From the NCBI GenBank assembly GCA_044867345.1, contig JBIOUU010000019.1, positions 1 to 43,139 on the forward strand: a DNA stretch of 43,139 nt, read 5' to 3'. This DNA comes from AC-69 sp044867345 (GTDB lineage: Bacteria; Actinomycetota; UBA4738; HRBIN12). How positions within the stretch are numbered: position 1 is the stretch's first letter; each line of letters starts with the position of its first letter. Made by a program: the position numbers and the translations under genes. Of the stretch, positions 24,202 to 32,478 are shown one piece after another. Under the pieces are notes generated by a model, which was not told the origin of the DNA, searched no databases, and saw only the letters and a program-made list of their open reading frames with translations.

Positions 24202-25182
24202 ATGACCCGGGTCCACCGGCCGGGGGAGCCACCCTACGGCCGGGGCGGAACCTTCGTGCAGCTGCCGCTGGTCCTGGAGGCGGAGGAGCTGCCGGGAGCC
24301 GACGTTGCCATCCTGGGAGCCCCGACCGATGAGCTCGTCACGAACCGCCCGGGAGCCCGGCTGGGGCCCCAAGCCATCAGGAACGCCGACTATCTTTGGG
24401 GGACCTCCCGGCCCAACATGGACGTCGGGCTGGACCCGTTCGAGATCCTGATCGTGGTGGACCATGGCGACGTCGAGGTCGCCCCGGGCTACCCCGAACT
24501 CAGCCACCGGGCCATCCGAGAGGCGGTCGCAGCGATCGCCGGCGCTGGGCCGGTGCCGATCATCCTGGGGGGCGATCACTCGATCGCCCATCCCGACATC
24601 GGCGCGGTCGCCGCGCGGCTGCATCCCGAGCCGGTGGGGCTGATCCACTTCGATGCGCACGCCGACGACGCCTATGAGGAGCCCCGGCTGAGTCACGGAA
24701 CCCCGCTGCGCCTGCTGGTCGAGGAAGGCTCGCTGCGGGGCGAGCACATCGTGCAGGTCGGCCTTCGCGGCTACTGGCCGCCGCCCTCGGATTTCGAATG
24801 GGCTCGCTCGCAGGGCTTCCGATGGTTCCCGATGGACGACATCGAGGCTCGTGGCGTCGAGCCGGTCGTGGACGAGGTCCTGCAGCACCTGGAGGGCCTG
24901 CCGCACGTGTTCCTCTCGGTGGACGTCGATGTCTGCGACCCGGCGTTCGCTCCAGGGACCGGAACGCCCGAGCCGGGCGGCCTTCAGGCCCGCGAGCTGC
25001 TCCGGGCCGTGCGGCGGATCGCCTCCTCGGTGCCCCTGGCCGGCATCGAGGTGGTCGAGGTCTCCCCGCCGTTCGACCCCGCCGGGATCACCTCCCTGCT
25101 GGCCCACCGGGTCGTGCTCGAGGTGCTGTCCGGGATGGCCCTTCGCCGGTCGGGAGGACCGCCCAGTCCGGAACGCCCATAG
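24202..25182 (+). CDS. speB: Agmatinase-type ureohydrolase
   Basis: A 326-residue manganese enzyme of the arginase/agmatinase family. The metal ligands are complete: GGDHS (His126), FDAHADD (Asp151, His153, Asp155) and SVDVDVCDPAFAPGTGTPEPGG (Asp241, Asp243 lie in its first half). The SHGTPLRLLVEEG block fits agmatinase better than arginase. Agmatinase gives putrescine and urea; guanidinobutyrase or another guanidino hydrolase is possible. It starts 10 bases after wecA with GTGAGGGGG as ribosome site. The polyamine-type transporter begins 99 bases downstream on the same strand, which supports a polyamine or guanidino-compound role. Confidence 0.83.
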   Translation: MTRVHRPGEPPYGRGGTFVQLPLVLEAEELPGADVAILGAPTDELVTNRPGARLGPQAIRNADYLWGTSRPNMDVGLDPFEILIVVDHGDVEVAPGYPELSHRAIREAVAAIAGAGPVPIILGGDHSIAHPDIGAVAARLHPEPVGLIHFDAHADDAYEEPRLSHGTPLRLLVEEGSLRGEHIVQVGLRGYWPPPSDFEWARSQGFRWFPMDDIEARGVEPVVDEVLQHLEGLPHVFLSVDVDVCDPAFAPGTGTPEPGGLQARELLRAVRRIASSVPLAGIEVVEVSPPFDPAGITSLLAHRVVLEVLSGMALRRSGGPPSPERP

Positions 25183-25218
25183 CTCGGCCCGGGGGGGCGA
25201 GCCCAGGCTGCGTGGGGT

Positions 25219-25246
25219 GATAATGGCAGGCCTCCTGGGGGATAAT
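25219..25246 (+). promoter_or_regulatory. Paired GATAAT elements before the polyamine transporter
   Basis: TGGGGTGATAAT (hexamer 25219-25224) and TGGGGGATAAT (hexamer 25241-25246) are near-repeats 22 bases apart in the 99-base gap between speB and potA. Each could be a -10 box; no good -35 was found. Transcripts would have leaders of about 28-50 bases with GAGAGGGGGA before ATG 25282. Confidence 0.45.
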
Positions 25247-25281
25247 CGCGCTCTCTGGGCGACTCCGAGAGGGGGACCGGG

Positions 25282-26412
25282 ATGCCCGAGGTCGACATTC
25301 GCCTCGATCGCGTCACCAAGGCCTTCGGCGACACGATCGCGGTAGACGATCTCTCCCTCGACATCGAGGAGGGGGAGTTCTTCAGCATGCTCGGGCCGTC
25401 GGGGTGCGGAAAGACCACAACGCTTCGGATGATCGGCGGATTCGACGACCCCACCCGCGGAACGATCTACCTGGGCGGCCGCGACGTCACGGACCTGCCG
25501 CCCTACCGGCGCGACGTCAACACGGTGTTCCAGTCCTACGCCCTGTTCCCTCACTTCAACGTGTTCGAGAACGTCGCCTTCGGCCTTCGCCGTAGGAAGG
25601 TGGACAGGTCGGAGATCGAGCGTCGCGTGAAGGAATCCCTCGAGCTCGTGGACCTGGTCGGCTTCGACCGCCGCAAGCCGGGCCAGATGTCCGGCGGCCA
25701 GCAGCAGCGGGTCGCCCTGGCCCGCGCGTTGGTCAACCGGCCGAAGGTGCTCCTCCTCGACGAGCCCCTGGGCGCCCTGGACCTCAAGCTCCGAAAGCAG
25801 ATGCAGCTCGAGCTGAAGCGGATCCAGGAGGAGGTCGGCATCACCTTCATCTACGTCACGCACGACCAGGAGGAGGCCATGACCATGTCGAACCGCCTGG
25901 CCGTCATGCGCCACGGCAGGGCCGAGCAGATCGGGCCCCCAGAAGACGTCTACGAGAACCCGCAGACCGAGTTCGTCGCGAGCTTCCTCGGCGCGTCGAA
26001 CCTGCTCGATGGAGAGCTCAAGGAACAGAGGAACGGGACCTCGACGGTCCTTTTGACCGGAGGCGACGCCGTCAACCTGCCGACCGAGCGGGCCCCGTTC
26101 GGATCTGGGGCGTCGGTGAAGGTGGGGGTCAGGCCGGAGAAGATCACGATCGAACCCGACAACGGGCGGCCGGTCGGCTCCGGCTTGAACAGCGTCAGCG
26201 GCCTGCTCAGGATGTCCACCTATATCGGAGTGAGCCACCAGTACAAGGTGGAGGGGCCGGGAGGAGCGACGCTGACCGTGTGGGTCCAGAACCTGGGTGC
26301 CAGCCCGGCGCCCCATCCCGGCGAACGGGTTCGCTTGTCGTGGCAGCCGGAGCACACATTCGCGGTCCTGCCGCAGGAAGATCTGGAGCTCGAGGAAGAG
26401 GAGGAATCATGA
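25282..26412 (+). CDS. potA: Polyamine ABC transporter, ATP-binding subunit
   Basis: A 376-residue ATPase of the PotA/PotG class. The Walker A GPSGCGKTT is at 38-46, the Q-loop is in VFQSYALFPHFNVFENV, the ABC signature is MSGGQQQRVALARAL, Walker B is VLLLDEPLGALD and the switch histidine is in YVTHDQEEAM. A C-terminal TOBE domain (about 285-365, VGVRPEKITIE) is the regulatory part of this group. It drives uptake through the permeases encoded at 27713 and 28645. The stop overlaps the start of the binding protein gene by 4 bases. Confidence 0.9.
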   Translation: MPEVDIRLDRVTKAFGDTIAVDDLSLDIEEGEFFSMLGPSGCGKTTTLRMIGGFDDPTRGTIYLGGRDVTDLPPYRRDVNTVFQSYALFPHFNVFENVAFGLRRRKVDRSEIERRVKESLELVDLVGFDRRKPGQMSGGQQQRVALARALVNRPKVLLLDEPLGALDLKLRKQMQLELKRIQEEVGITFIYVTHDQEEAMTMSNRLAVMRHGRAEQIGPPEDVYENPQTEFVASFLGASNLLDGELKEQRNGTSTVLLTGGDAVNLPTERAPFGSGASVKVGVRPEKITIEPDNGRPVGSGLNSVSGLLRMSTYIGVSHQYKVEGPGGATLTVWVQNLGASPAPHPGERVRLSWQPEHTFAVLPQEDLELEEEEES

Positions 26413-27698
26413 ACGAGGGGACTGACCGCTCTCTCCAGGACGAGGCGCTCATGGACGCGATCATGCGCACCCGGCTGACGCGCAGGGGCCTGCTCAAGGG
26501 CGCCGGCAGGGGAGCGGCGGCGCTCGGACTGGGTGCCTTCCTCGCGGCGTGTGCCAAGGGGACCTCGGAGGCCGCCTTCGACCCCAAGCAGATCTTCGGC
26601 GGGCAGCCCGGGGACAAGATCAACTTCGCCAATTGGCCGCTGTACATCGACTACTCGAAGGACAAGGAAGGCAACCGCTACATCCCGTCCCTGCGGGAAT
26701 TCACCAAGCAGACCGGGATCGACGTCAACTTCCAGGAAGCGATCCAGAGCAATCCGGAGTTCTTCGGCAAGCTCCAGCCGCAGCTGCAGGCGGGCCAAGA
26801 CACCGGCTGGGACATCATCGTCATCACGAACGGCCGGTACTTCACCGCATTGGTCGAGAACGAGTGGGTCTACCCCCTGGACCCCACGAAGCACCCGAAC
26901 TTCGACCAGTACGCCGCCAAGTGGGCCAAGGACCCCACCTACGACCCCAACAACAAGCACTCGATGGCCTGGCAGTCCGGATTCACCGGGATCGGCGTGA
27001 ACAACGACCTGATCAAGGGCTCCGTCACGAAGATGGACGACCTGGCCAACCCGGACAAGGTCGGGAAGGGCCTCGTCGGCATGTTGAAGGAGGACATGCC
27101 GGACTGGGTCATGATCAACCTGGGCATCGACCCGACGACGTCGGGACCTGACGACTGGAAGGAGGCGGCCGCCTGGATGCTCAAGCAGCGTGACTCGGGC
27201 GTGATCCGCCAGTACTACGACCAGGGGTACATCGACGACCTGACCGCCGGCAACCTGTCGGCCACCATGGCCTGGTCCGGGGACGTCCTGTACTACAAGA
27301 CGTGGTCGGGCTACGACAACCTCGACTGGAACTTCCCCGAGAACGGCGCCTTGCACTGGGTGGACAACATGCTGGTCCCGGCGGAGGCGGCGAACCCGGC
27401 GGGCGCCATCGAGCTGATGGATTACTACTACAAGCCCGAGGTCGCCACGGCGGTCACCGAGTGGGTCCTGTATCTCTCACCCGTCCCCGCAACGAAGCAG
27501 CTGATCCTCAGGGACGCCAAGGACGCCGAGGAGCAGAACTACAAGGGGTACGCGAACAAGCTCCTGGCGACGGCGGACAACCCATATATGTATCCGGAGG
27601 ATTCACTCCTTGCCAGGACGTCGTACGGGCGCGAGCTGAAGACGGACGACGAGCGGGCGGAGTGGGACTCGATCTTCCTCCCCATCTCGCAGGGCTGA
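26409..27698 (+). CDS. potD: Polyamine-type ABC transporter, substrate-binding lipoprotein
   Basis: A 429-residue extracytoplasmic binding protein. The N-terminus has a twin-arginine signal with a lipobox: RLTRRGLLKGAGRG, then a hydrophobic stretch ending LGAFLAACAKG, where Cys is the lipid-modified residue. The mature part resembles the PotD/PotF family (FANWPLYIDYSK, TGIDVNFQEAI, GWDIIVITNGRY, ATMAWSGDVL). Spermidine, putrescine or a related amine is the expected ligand, but binding residues were not checked individually. ATG 26409 overlaps the potA stop (ATGA). The C-terminus ends 14 bases before the permease gene. Confidence 0.86.
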   Translation: MNEGTDRSLQDEALMDAIMRTRLTRRGLLKGAGRGAAALGLGAFLAACAKGTSEAAFDPKQIFGGQPGDKINFANWPLYIDYSKDKEGNRYIPSLREFTKQTGIDVNFQEAIQSNPEFFGKLQPQLQAGQDTGWDIIVITNGRYFTALVENEWVYPLDPTKHPNFDQYAAKWAKDPTYDPNNKHSMAWQSGFTGIGVNNDLIKGSVTKMDDLANPDKVGKGLVGMLKEDMPDWVMINLGIDPTTSGPDDWKEAAAWMLKQRDSGVIRQYYDQGYIDDLTAGNLSATMAWSGDVLYYKTWSGYDNLDWNFPENGALHWVDNMLVPAEAANPAGAIELMDYYYKPEVATAVTEWVLYLSPVPATKQLILRDAKDAEEQNYKGYANKLLATADNPYMYPEDSLLARTSYGRELKTDDERAEWDSIFLPISQG

Positions 27699-27712
27699 CC
27701 GGGAGATGAGGG

Positions 27713-28648
27713 ATGGCCGAGGGGGGCACGGTCCAGGGCACGGCCGTCGAGCCGAGGGGAGACGAGCGCGGGCTCCAGACCCGTCGGCGACTCGTCCCCT
27801 ATTACCTGCTGGGCCCGGCGGGGGCCTGGCTGCTCGTGTTCCTGTTCCTGCCGATGCTGCTGCTCGCCTACACCTCGCTGCAGTCTGGGGGGATCCTTTC
27901 CGGCGGTTTCCGTTTCTCCTGGGAGTTCTCGAACTACCTCGACGGGCTCCAGCAGTATCAGAAGTTCTTCATCCGGTCTGTGGAGTACTCGCTGATCGTC
28001 ACGTTCGTGGCGCTGCTGCTGGCCTACCCCATGACGTACTGGATCGCCTTCTACGGCGGGCGGTGGAAGTCCTCGCTCCTGCTGCTGATCCTGATCCCGT
28101 TCTTCGTGTCCTTCGTCATCCGGACGATCCAGTGGAAGTTCATCCTCGGCGACAACGGGTTCATCTTGGGGCCGTTGAAGAGCCTCGGGATCCTGCCCGA
28201 CTCCTACCACGTCCTGGCCACTCCCCTCGCGGTGGTCGCCGGGATCACGTACAACTTCATCCCGTTCACCGCGCTGCCGCTGTACGTGGCCCTCGAGCGG
28301 ATCGACAAGCGCCTGGTGGAGGCGGCGAAGGACCTCTACTCGAGCAGATGGCAGGCCTTCATGCACGTCGTCTGGCCGCTGTCCCTGCCAGGGGTGTTCG
28401 CCGCGTTCCTCCTCACGTTCGTCCCGGCCACCGGGGACTACGTGAACGCCGCGGTCCTGGGCGGGCCCGGCACGACGATGATCGGCAACATCATCCAGGA
28501 CAAGTTCCTGACGCAGAACGATTATCCGCAAGCGGCCGCCTTGTCGGTGATCCTCATGCTCGGGATGCTCGTGCTGGCGAGCCTGTACGCGAGGATCCTG
28601 GGGACGGAGGACTCGACGATAACGGCGGCGGCGGGAGGTGCGGCATGA
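27713..28648 (+). CDS. potB: Polyamine ABC transporter, permease subunit 1
   Basis: A 311-residue inner-membrane permease with about six transmembrane segments beginning at YYLLGPAGAWLLVFLFLPM. The cytoplasmic EAA loop that docks the ATPase is visible as LVEAAKDLYSSRWQAFMHVVWPLSLPG, here quoted in parts: EAAKDL and FMHVVWPLSLPG. VPATGDYVNAAVLGGPG is typical of PotB. It overlaps the next permease gene by 4 bases (ATGA). Together they form the membrane channel of the transporter. Confidence 0.9.
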   Translation: MAEGGTVQGTAVEPRGDERGLQTRRRLVPYYLLGPAGAWLLVFLFLPMLLLAYTSLQSGGILSGGFRFSWEFSNYLDGLQQYQKFFIRSVEYSLIVTFVALLLAYPMTYWIAFYGGRWKSSLLLLILIPFFVSFVIRTIQWKFILGDNGFILGPLKSLGILPDSYHVLATPLAVVAGITYNFIPFTALPLYVALERIDKRLVEAAKDLYSSRWQAFMHVVWPLSLPGVFAAFLLTFVPATGDYVNAAVLGGPGTTMIGNIIQDKFLTQNDYPQAAALSVILMLGMLVLASLYARILGTEDSTITAAAGGAA

Positions 28649-29520
28649 GCGCCATCGCCACCGAGCCACGGGAGGCGGCCGCCCAAGAGCTCGCGCCGAT
28701 CAACGCTCCCCCGAAGCGATGGACCAGGTTCCTGCTTCCCACCTACACGTGGCTGATGATCCTGTATCTCACCAGCCCGGTTTTCGTGATGATCCTGTAC
28801 GGGTTCAACGCGATCCCGGGGGACCGGCAGACCCCCAAGTTCTGGGGATTCACGCTCCAGTGGTACCGGGATCTGTTCGGGGTGGCCGGGCTGACCAGCG
28901 CGCTGAAGAACTCGCTCGTGGTGGCGCCGGTGAGCGCGATCGTGGCGACGATCCTCGGGACCTTCCTCGGCCTGGCCCTGGGGCGGTACTGGTTCCGGGG
29001 ACGGGCCCCGGTGAACTTCCTGATCTTCCTGGCCATCGCCGTGCCCGAGATCGTCCTGGGCTCATCGCTCCTGTCGATGTTCGTCCTGGCCAACAGCCGG
29101 GTGTCGTTCATCGGCAGTGTGCTGCCGCTCGGCATCCGGACGATCCTGGTGTCCCACATCGGCTTCTCCATCCCGTTCGTCGCGGTCACCGTGCGGGCCC
29201 GGGTCCAGGGCCTGGACCGGTCCCTCGAGGACGCGGCCCAGGACCTCTTCGCCAACCCGGTGACGGCCTTCTACAAGGTCACGCTGCCGCTCATCGCGCC
29301 GGCCATCCTGGCCGGGTTCCTGCTTGCGTTCGTCCTGTCCCTGGACGACTTCGTCATCACCAACTTCGTCTCGGGACAGACGCAGACCTTCCCCATCTGG
29401 GTGTTCGGGGCGACCCGCATCGGGCTCCCCCCACAGGTGAACGTGATGGGCACGCTCCTGTTCGGCGCGGGCCTGCTCGCCGCCATCGCCAACGTGGTGG
29501 TCCAGCGCCGGCGGGCCTGA
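28645..29520 (+). CDS. potC: Polyamine ABC transporter, permease subunit 2
   Basis: A 291-residue permease of the PotC/PotI class with about six membrane segments from residue 30 (YTWLMILYLTSPVFVMILYG). The EAA-type loop is LEDAAQDLFANPVTAFYKV, and SLDDFVITNFVSGQTQTFPI is the hallmark PotC motif. ATG 28645 overlaps the potB stop. It is the last gene of the transporter operon; the gap to the ATP synthase promoter contains a small hairpin (29570-29590). Confidence 0.91.
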   Translation: MSAIATEPREAAAQELAPINAPPKRWTRFLLPTYTWLMILYLTSPVFVMILYGFNAIPGDRQTPKFWGFTLQWYRDLFGVAGLTSALKNSLVVAPVSAIVATILGTFLGLALGRYWFRGRAPVNFLIFLAIAVPEIVLGSSLLSMFVLANSRVSFIGSVLPLGIRTILVSHIGFSIPFVAVTVRARVQGLDRSLEDAAQDLFANPVTAFYKVTLPLIAPAILAGFLLAFVLSLDDFVITNFVSGQTQTFPIWVFGATRIGLPPQVNVMGTLLFGAGLLAAIANVVVQRRRA

Positions 29521-29569
29521 AGGGTTCGTCCGAAAATCGGAGGATACGAGCGGCGGAGGCTGGACCCGA

Positions 29570-29590
29570 CTTCGTGAATTCGTTCACAAG
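29570..29590 (+). terminator. Hairpin with TTCG loop after the transporter operon
   Basis: CTTCGTGAA-TTCG-TTCACAAG pairs over 8 bases with one bulged C and a stable TTCG tetraloop. It lies 50 bases after potC and 65 before the atp -10 box. No T run follows, so intrinsic termination is only possible. Confidence 0.35.
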
Positions 29591-29654
29591 CTTGGCCCGT
29601 CAGTGACGTCTAGCTGCGGAAACGCCTATCGAGTCGCACGGAAACGACCCTGGA

Positions 29655-29660
29655 TATACT
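29655..29660 (+). promoter_or_regulatory. -10 element of the ATP synthase operon
   Basis: TATACT, close to the ideal -10 hexamer, ends 9 bases before ATG 29670. No ribosome site lies between, so the operon mRNA is probably leaderless or nearly so. No good -35 was seen at the usual distance. Confidence 0.55.
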
Positions 29661-29669
29661 CTGCCGGCC

Positions 29670-29888
29670 ATGGCTGGCCAGGGCGACGAGAACCCGTGGG
29701 CCGGCCTGGGGGTCGGGTGGGCGATCATTGCCACCCTGATCGCGGGGATGCTCGTGGGGGGTGGTCTCGGCTATCTGGTGGATCTGCTGATCGGCACATC
29801 CCACGTGGTCATGGCGATCGGGATCGTGGTGGGCGCCGCCGGGGGAATCTACATCGTGTACCTGAGGTTCGGCAGGGACGGCAGTTGA
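29670..29888 (+). CDS. AtpZ-like small membrane protein
   Basis: A 72-residue protein with two membrane helices (about 15-38 and 43-65), matching the AtpZ / ATPase gene 1 family: NPWAGLGVGWAIIATL, then GGGLGYLVDLLIG and AGGIYIVYLRF. Proteins of this family are encoded at the head of many atp operons and have been linked with assembly of the rotor ring or ion movement; the role here is inferred. It is the first gene after the TATACT promoter. Its stop overlaps the TTG start of the next gene (TTGA). Confidence 0.75.
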   Translation: MAGQGDENPWAGLGVGWAIIATLIAGMLVGGGLGYLVDLLIGTSHVVMAIGIVVGAAGGIYIVYLRFGRDGS

Positions 29889-30298
29889 GAGCTGAACCGG
29901 AGCGACAGCTGATCCGCGGAGTTGCGCCGTTCATTCCTCCGGCCGCGGCGCTGGGGCTCGTCGGGGGCGCTGCCCTCGCAGGCTGGGATGCAGGATGGTC
30001 GGCGGCCATTGGCGTATCGGTCGTCGCGGCCAACTTCCTCGCGGCGGCGCTGTCGTTCGCCTGGGCGGCGGGAATCTCCGCGATGGCGCTCGCTGCCGTG
30101 GGCGTGGCCGGATATTTCCTGCGGATGTTCACGATACTCGTGCTCCTCATCGCCCTCAATGGGCTCGACTGGTTCTCAGCCGTCGCGTTTGTTGCCGCCG
30201 CCGTCCCCGCGACCGTCGTGCTGCTGGCGTTCGAGATGAAGGTGCTGTCTGGCCGCATGCAGGTCGAGCTTTGGTCGATAGAGAAGGGTTCTGGATGA
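29885..30298 (+). CDS. atpI: ATP synthase protein I-like membrane protein
   Basis: A 137-residue protein with about four hydrophobic segments, of the AtpI type in size and position (RGVAPFIPPAAALGLVGG, then VVAANFLAAALSFAWAAG and a final ELWSIEKGSG). AtpI helps assemble the c-ring in other bacteria. The best start is TTG 29885, overlapping the stop of the previous gene as TTGA, which implies re-initiation by the same ribosome. Longer readings of the frame would run across the atp promoter and atpZ and are unlikely. The stop overlaps atpB (ATGA). Confidence 0.72.
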   Translation: MRAEPERQLIRGVAPFIPPAAALGLVGGAALAGWDAGWSAAIGVSVVAANFLAAALSFAWAAGISAMALAAVGVAGYFLRMFTILVLLIALNGLDWFSAVAFVAAAVPATVVLLAFEMKVLSGRMQVELWSIEKGSG

Positions 30299-31092
30299 CC
30301 TCCGGCTTCCTCGCCGCCGAGTTCGAGGCTCCGAGCACCAAGGATTTCGTCTATGGGTGCTGGGGCGGTGGGTTCTCCGTTTTCGGGTTCCACTTCTGCT
30401 TGAACTTCATCACCTTCCTGATCCTTTTGACCCTCATCCTGTTCATCTTGTTGTTCTATTTCGCGCTCCGCAAGCCCACGATCGTGCCGGGAAGGTTCCA
30501 GGCCCTCTTGGAGCTCGGCATCCAGTTCGTGCGAGAACAGATCGCGATCCCCATGCTTGGCCGTGAAGCCGACCGGTTCCTCCCCCTGCTGGCTTCGTTC
30601 TTCTTCTTCATCCTGATCGCCAACCTCTTCGAAGTATTCCCGGGGTTCAACTTCGCCCCCACCAGCCGAGTCGCGATCCCGCTATTCCTCGCGATCGTCT
30701 CATGGGTCACCTACAACGGCGCCGGCATCGCCAGGCACGGTTTCTTGGGGTATCTGCGCCACACATGCATCATCCCTCAAGCTCCGGGATGGTTACGGTA
30801 CACGTTGCTGATGGTGATCGAGTTCGTATCGAACATCCTCGTGCGACCGATCACCCTCACGGTCCGTCTCACGGCCAATTTCCTGGCGGGGCATTTCTTG
30901 CTGGCGATCTTCTTCCTGGGGACGATCTTCTTCCTCGAGAACGGCCCGAAGACGTGGATCTTCGCCGGACTGTCGATCCCCCTCTCCGTGCTCCTTGTCG
31001 GCTTCGAGATCTTCGTTGCGGTTCTACAGGCGTTCATCTTCGCGATCCTCAGCGCCTCCTACATCGGGCAGGCATTGGCTGAGGAGCACTAG
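30295..31092 (+). CDS. atpB: ATP synthase subunit a
   Basis: A 265-residue membrane subunit that forms the proton half-channels of Fo. Five to six membrane helices are visible. The essential arginine is Arg191 in LTVRLTANFLAGH, and the final helix is FVAVLQAFIFAILSASYIG. The N-terminal part (GCWGGGFSVFGFHFCLN) is enriched in Phe, Cys and Gly compared with common homologues. ATG 30295 overlaps the previous gene by 4 bases. Function with subunit c (atpE) is clear. Confidence 0.96.
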   Translation: MTSGFLAAEFEAPSTKDFVYGCWGGGFSVFGFHFCLNFITFLILLTLILFILLFYFALRKPTIVPGRFQALLELGIQFVREQIAIPMLGREADRFLPLLASFFFFILIANLFEVFPGFNFAPTSRVAIPLFLAIVSWVTYNGAGIARHGFLGYLRHTCIIPQAPGWLRYTLLMVIEFVSNILVRPITLTVRLTANFLAGHFLLAIFFLGTIFFLENGPKTWIFAGLSIPLSVLLVGFEIFVAVLQAFIFAILSASYIGQALAEEH

Positions 31093-31107
31093 CCAAGGGA
31101 GGCATGG

Positions 31108-31353
31108 ATGTTCCATCTGGTCGCTGAGGTCACCGGGAACCTCGACGCGTTGAAGACCGTGGGCCGAGGCCTCGTGATCGGGCTCGCGGCCATCGGTCCC
31201 GGCATCGGGCTCGGCATCCTGATCGGCAAATCAGTCGAGGCGATGGCGCGCCAGCCAGAGTACGCAGGACAGGTTCGGACAACGATGTTCATCGGCATCG
31301 GCCTGATCGAGGCGCTCGCGCTGTTCGGCATCGCCTTCTCGTTCATCATCTGA
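31108..31353 (+). CDS. atpE: ATP synthase subunit c
   Basis: An 81-residue hairpin of two membrane helices joined by the polar loop ARQPE. The ion-carrying glutamate is Glu68 in GIGLIEALALFG. The first helix has AAIGPGIGLG without the glutamine typical of sodium-binding rings, so proton coupling is expected. GGGAGGC-like sequence (AAGGGAGGC) before ATG 31108 gives a strong ribosome site, which fits the high copy number of the subunit. Confidence 0.97.
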   Translation: MFHLVAEVTGNLDALKTVGRGLVIGLAAIGPGIGLGILIGKSVEAMARQPEYAGQVRTTMFIGIGLIEALALFGIAFSFII

Positions 31354-31365
31354 GGGGAGAGCCAA

Positions 31366-31932
31366 GTGCTCACGCTCATCGCATCGGTCCTGCTCCAAGC
31401 GGGGAGTACATCTGAGGTCAGTGACAAGGAGGATCTCTACCCACACGCCAACGAGCTGATCGTTGGAGCGATCGCGTTCGCAGTCATTTTCTACTTCATG
31501 TGGAAGTGGGTGCTTCCACGTATGAACACGGTTCTCGATGAGCGTCGGAACAAGATCCAGGGAAACCTGGAGCGCGCAGAGGCCGCTCGGCGGGAGGCGG
31601 AGGCCGAGCTGGCCCGGTACCGCGAGCAGCTGGCGAACGCGCGCGAGGAGGCGAACCGGATCATCGAGGAGGGGCGCAAGACCGCCGAGCAACTGCGTGC
31701 GGATCTTCAAACCAAAGCGGAGCAGGAGGCCCGAGCGACCGTGGCCCGGGCCACCGAGGAGATCCGGGCGGAACGCGACCGTGTGCTGCGCGAGCTCTCG
31801 GCCGAGGTCGGCCAGATCGCGGTGGAGCTGGCTGAGCGGGTGGTTGAGAAGGAGCTCGACAAGACGACCCAGCAGAAGCTGGTCGATGAGTTCATCAAGC
31901 AGGTGTCGGGATCGGGGAACGGGAAAGGGTAG
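31366..31932 (+). CDS. atpF: ATP synthase subunit b
   Basis: A 188-residue peripheral stalk subunit. One membrane helix (LIVGAIAFAVIFYFMWKWVL, about 32-51) is followed by a long charged coiled coil (DERRNKIQGNLERAEAARR to the C-terminus). It uses GTG 31366 preceded by GAGGGGAGAG. Two b subunits are expected per enzyme. A single b-type gene is present here and it is not fused to delta, unlike the mycobacterial arrangement. Confidence 0.95.
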   Translation: MLTLIASVLLQAGSTSEVSDKEDLYPHANELIVGAIAFAVIFYFMWKWVLPRMNTVLDERRNKIQGNLERAEAARREAEAELARYREQLANAREEANRIIEEGRKTAEQLRADLQTKAEQEARATVARATEEIRAERDRVLRELSAEVGQIAVELAERVVEKELDKTTQQKLVDEFIKQVSGSGNGKG

Positions 31933-32474
31933 TGGCCACCAAGGACGAGATCGTGAGGGGCTACGCCCAGGCCCTGCTCGCGGTGGCCGAGGCGGAGGAC
32001 GACCTGGGGACCGTGGAGGACGAGCTGTTCGCCTTCGCCGAGATCGTCGAGCGCGACGCGCCGCTCCGTGAGGCGCTCACCGACGCCGCGCTCCCGGCGG
32101 AGAACAAGCGGGCGCTGGTGAAGGAGCTGCTCGGCGACCGGGCGGACCCCCATGCCGTGAGCATCCTGGGGTTCCTGATCGAGCAGGGCAGGGCCAAGGA
32201 GCTCGGCCGCATCGTGGAGGGCCTGGCCGAGCTGGCCGCCGAGCGGCGCAAGCACGTCGTCGCGGAGGTGCGTTCGGCGGTCCCGCTCACACAGGAGCGA
32301 CGCAAGAAGCTGGCGGAGGCGCTCTCCAAGGCCACGGGCAAGAACGTGGAGATCAGGATGGTGATCGATCCCTCGGTGATCGGCGGTGTCCTTGCCCGGG
32401 TGGGCGACGAGGTGTTCGACGGGACCGTCCGGACCCGTCTCGAGGACGCACGGGAGCGGCTGGGGAGCGCGTGA
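31932..32474 (+). CDS. atpH: ATP synthase subunit delta
   Basis: A 180-residue stator subunit that links the b stalk to the top of F1. The N-terminal helical domain begins DEIVRGYAQALLAVAEAE; the conserved C-terminal block is NVEIRMVIDPSVIGGVLAR with VGDEVFDGTVRTRLE. The GTG at 31932 shares one base with the atpF stop. The size is that of an ordinary delta subunit, in contrast to the large b-delta fusion of mycobacteria. Confidence 0.95.
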   Translation: MATKDEIVRGYAQALLAVAEAEDDLGTVEDELFAFAEIVERDAPLREALTDAALPAENKRALVKELLGDRADPHAVSILGFLIEQGRAKELGRIVEGLAELAAERRKHVVAEVRSAVPLTQERRKKLAEALSKATGKNVEIRMVIDPSVIGGVLARVGDEVFDGTVRTRLEDARERLGSA

Positions 32475-32478
32475 GGCC

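Noticed and set aside
24022..26355. Minus-strand open frame of 777 codons opposite speB and potA
   Set aside because: Same reason: both plus-strand genes have complete catalytic motifs, while the antisense product has none.
29603..29884. Upstream extension of the atpI-like frame
   Set aside because: It would cover the TATACT promoter and lie out of frame over the atpZ gene; the TTG at 29885 coupled to the atpZ stop is a better start.
30295..31353. Less GC-rich look of atpB and atpE considered as a sign of transfer
   Set aside because: The shift is explained by Phe, Ile and Leu-rich membrane helices, and both genes sit in the conserved atp order.
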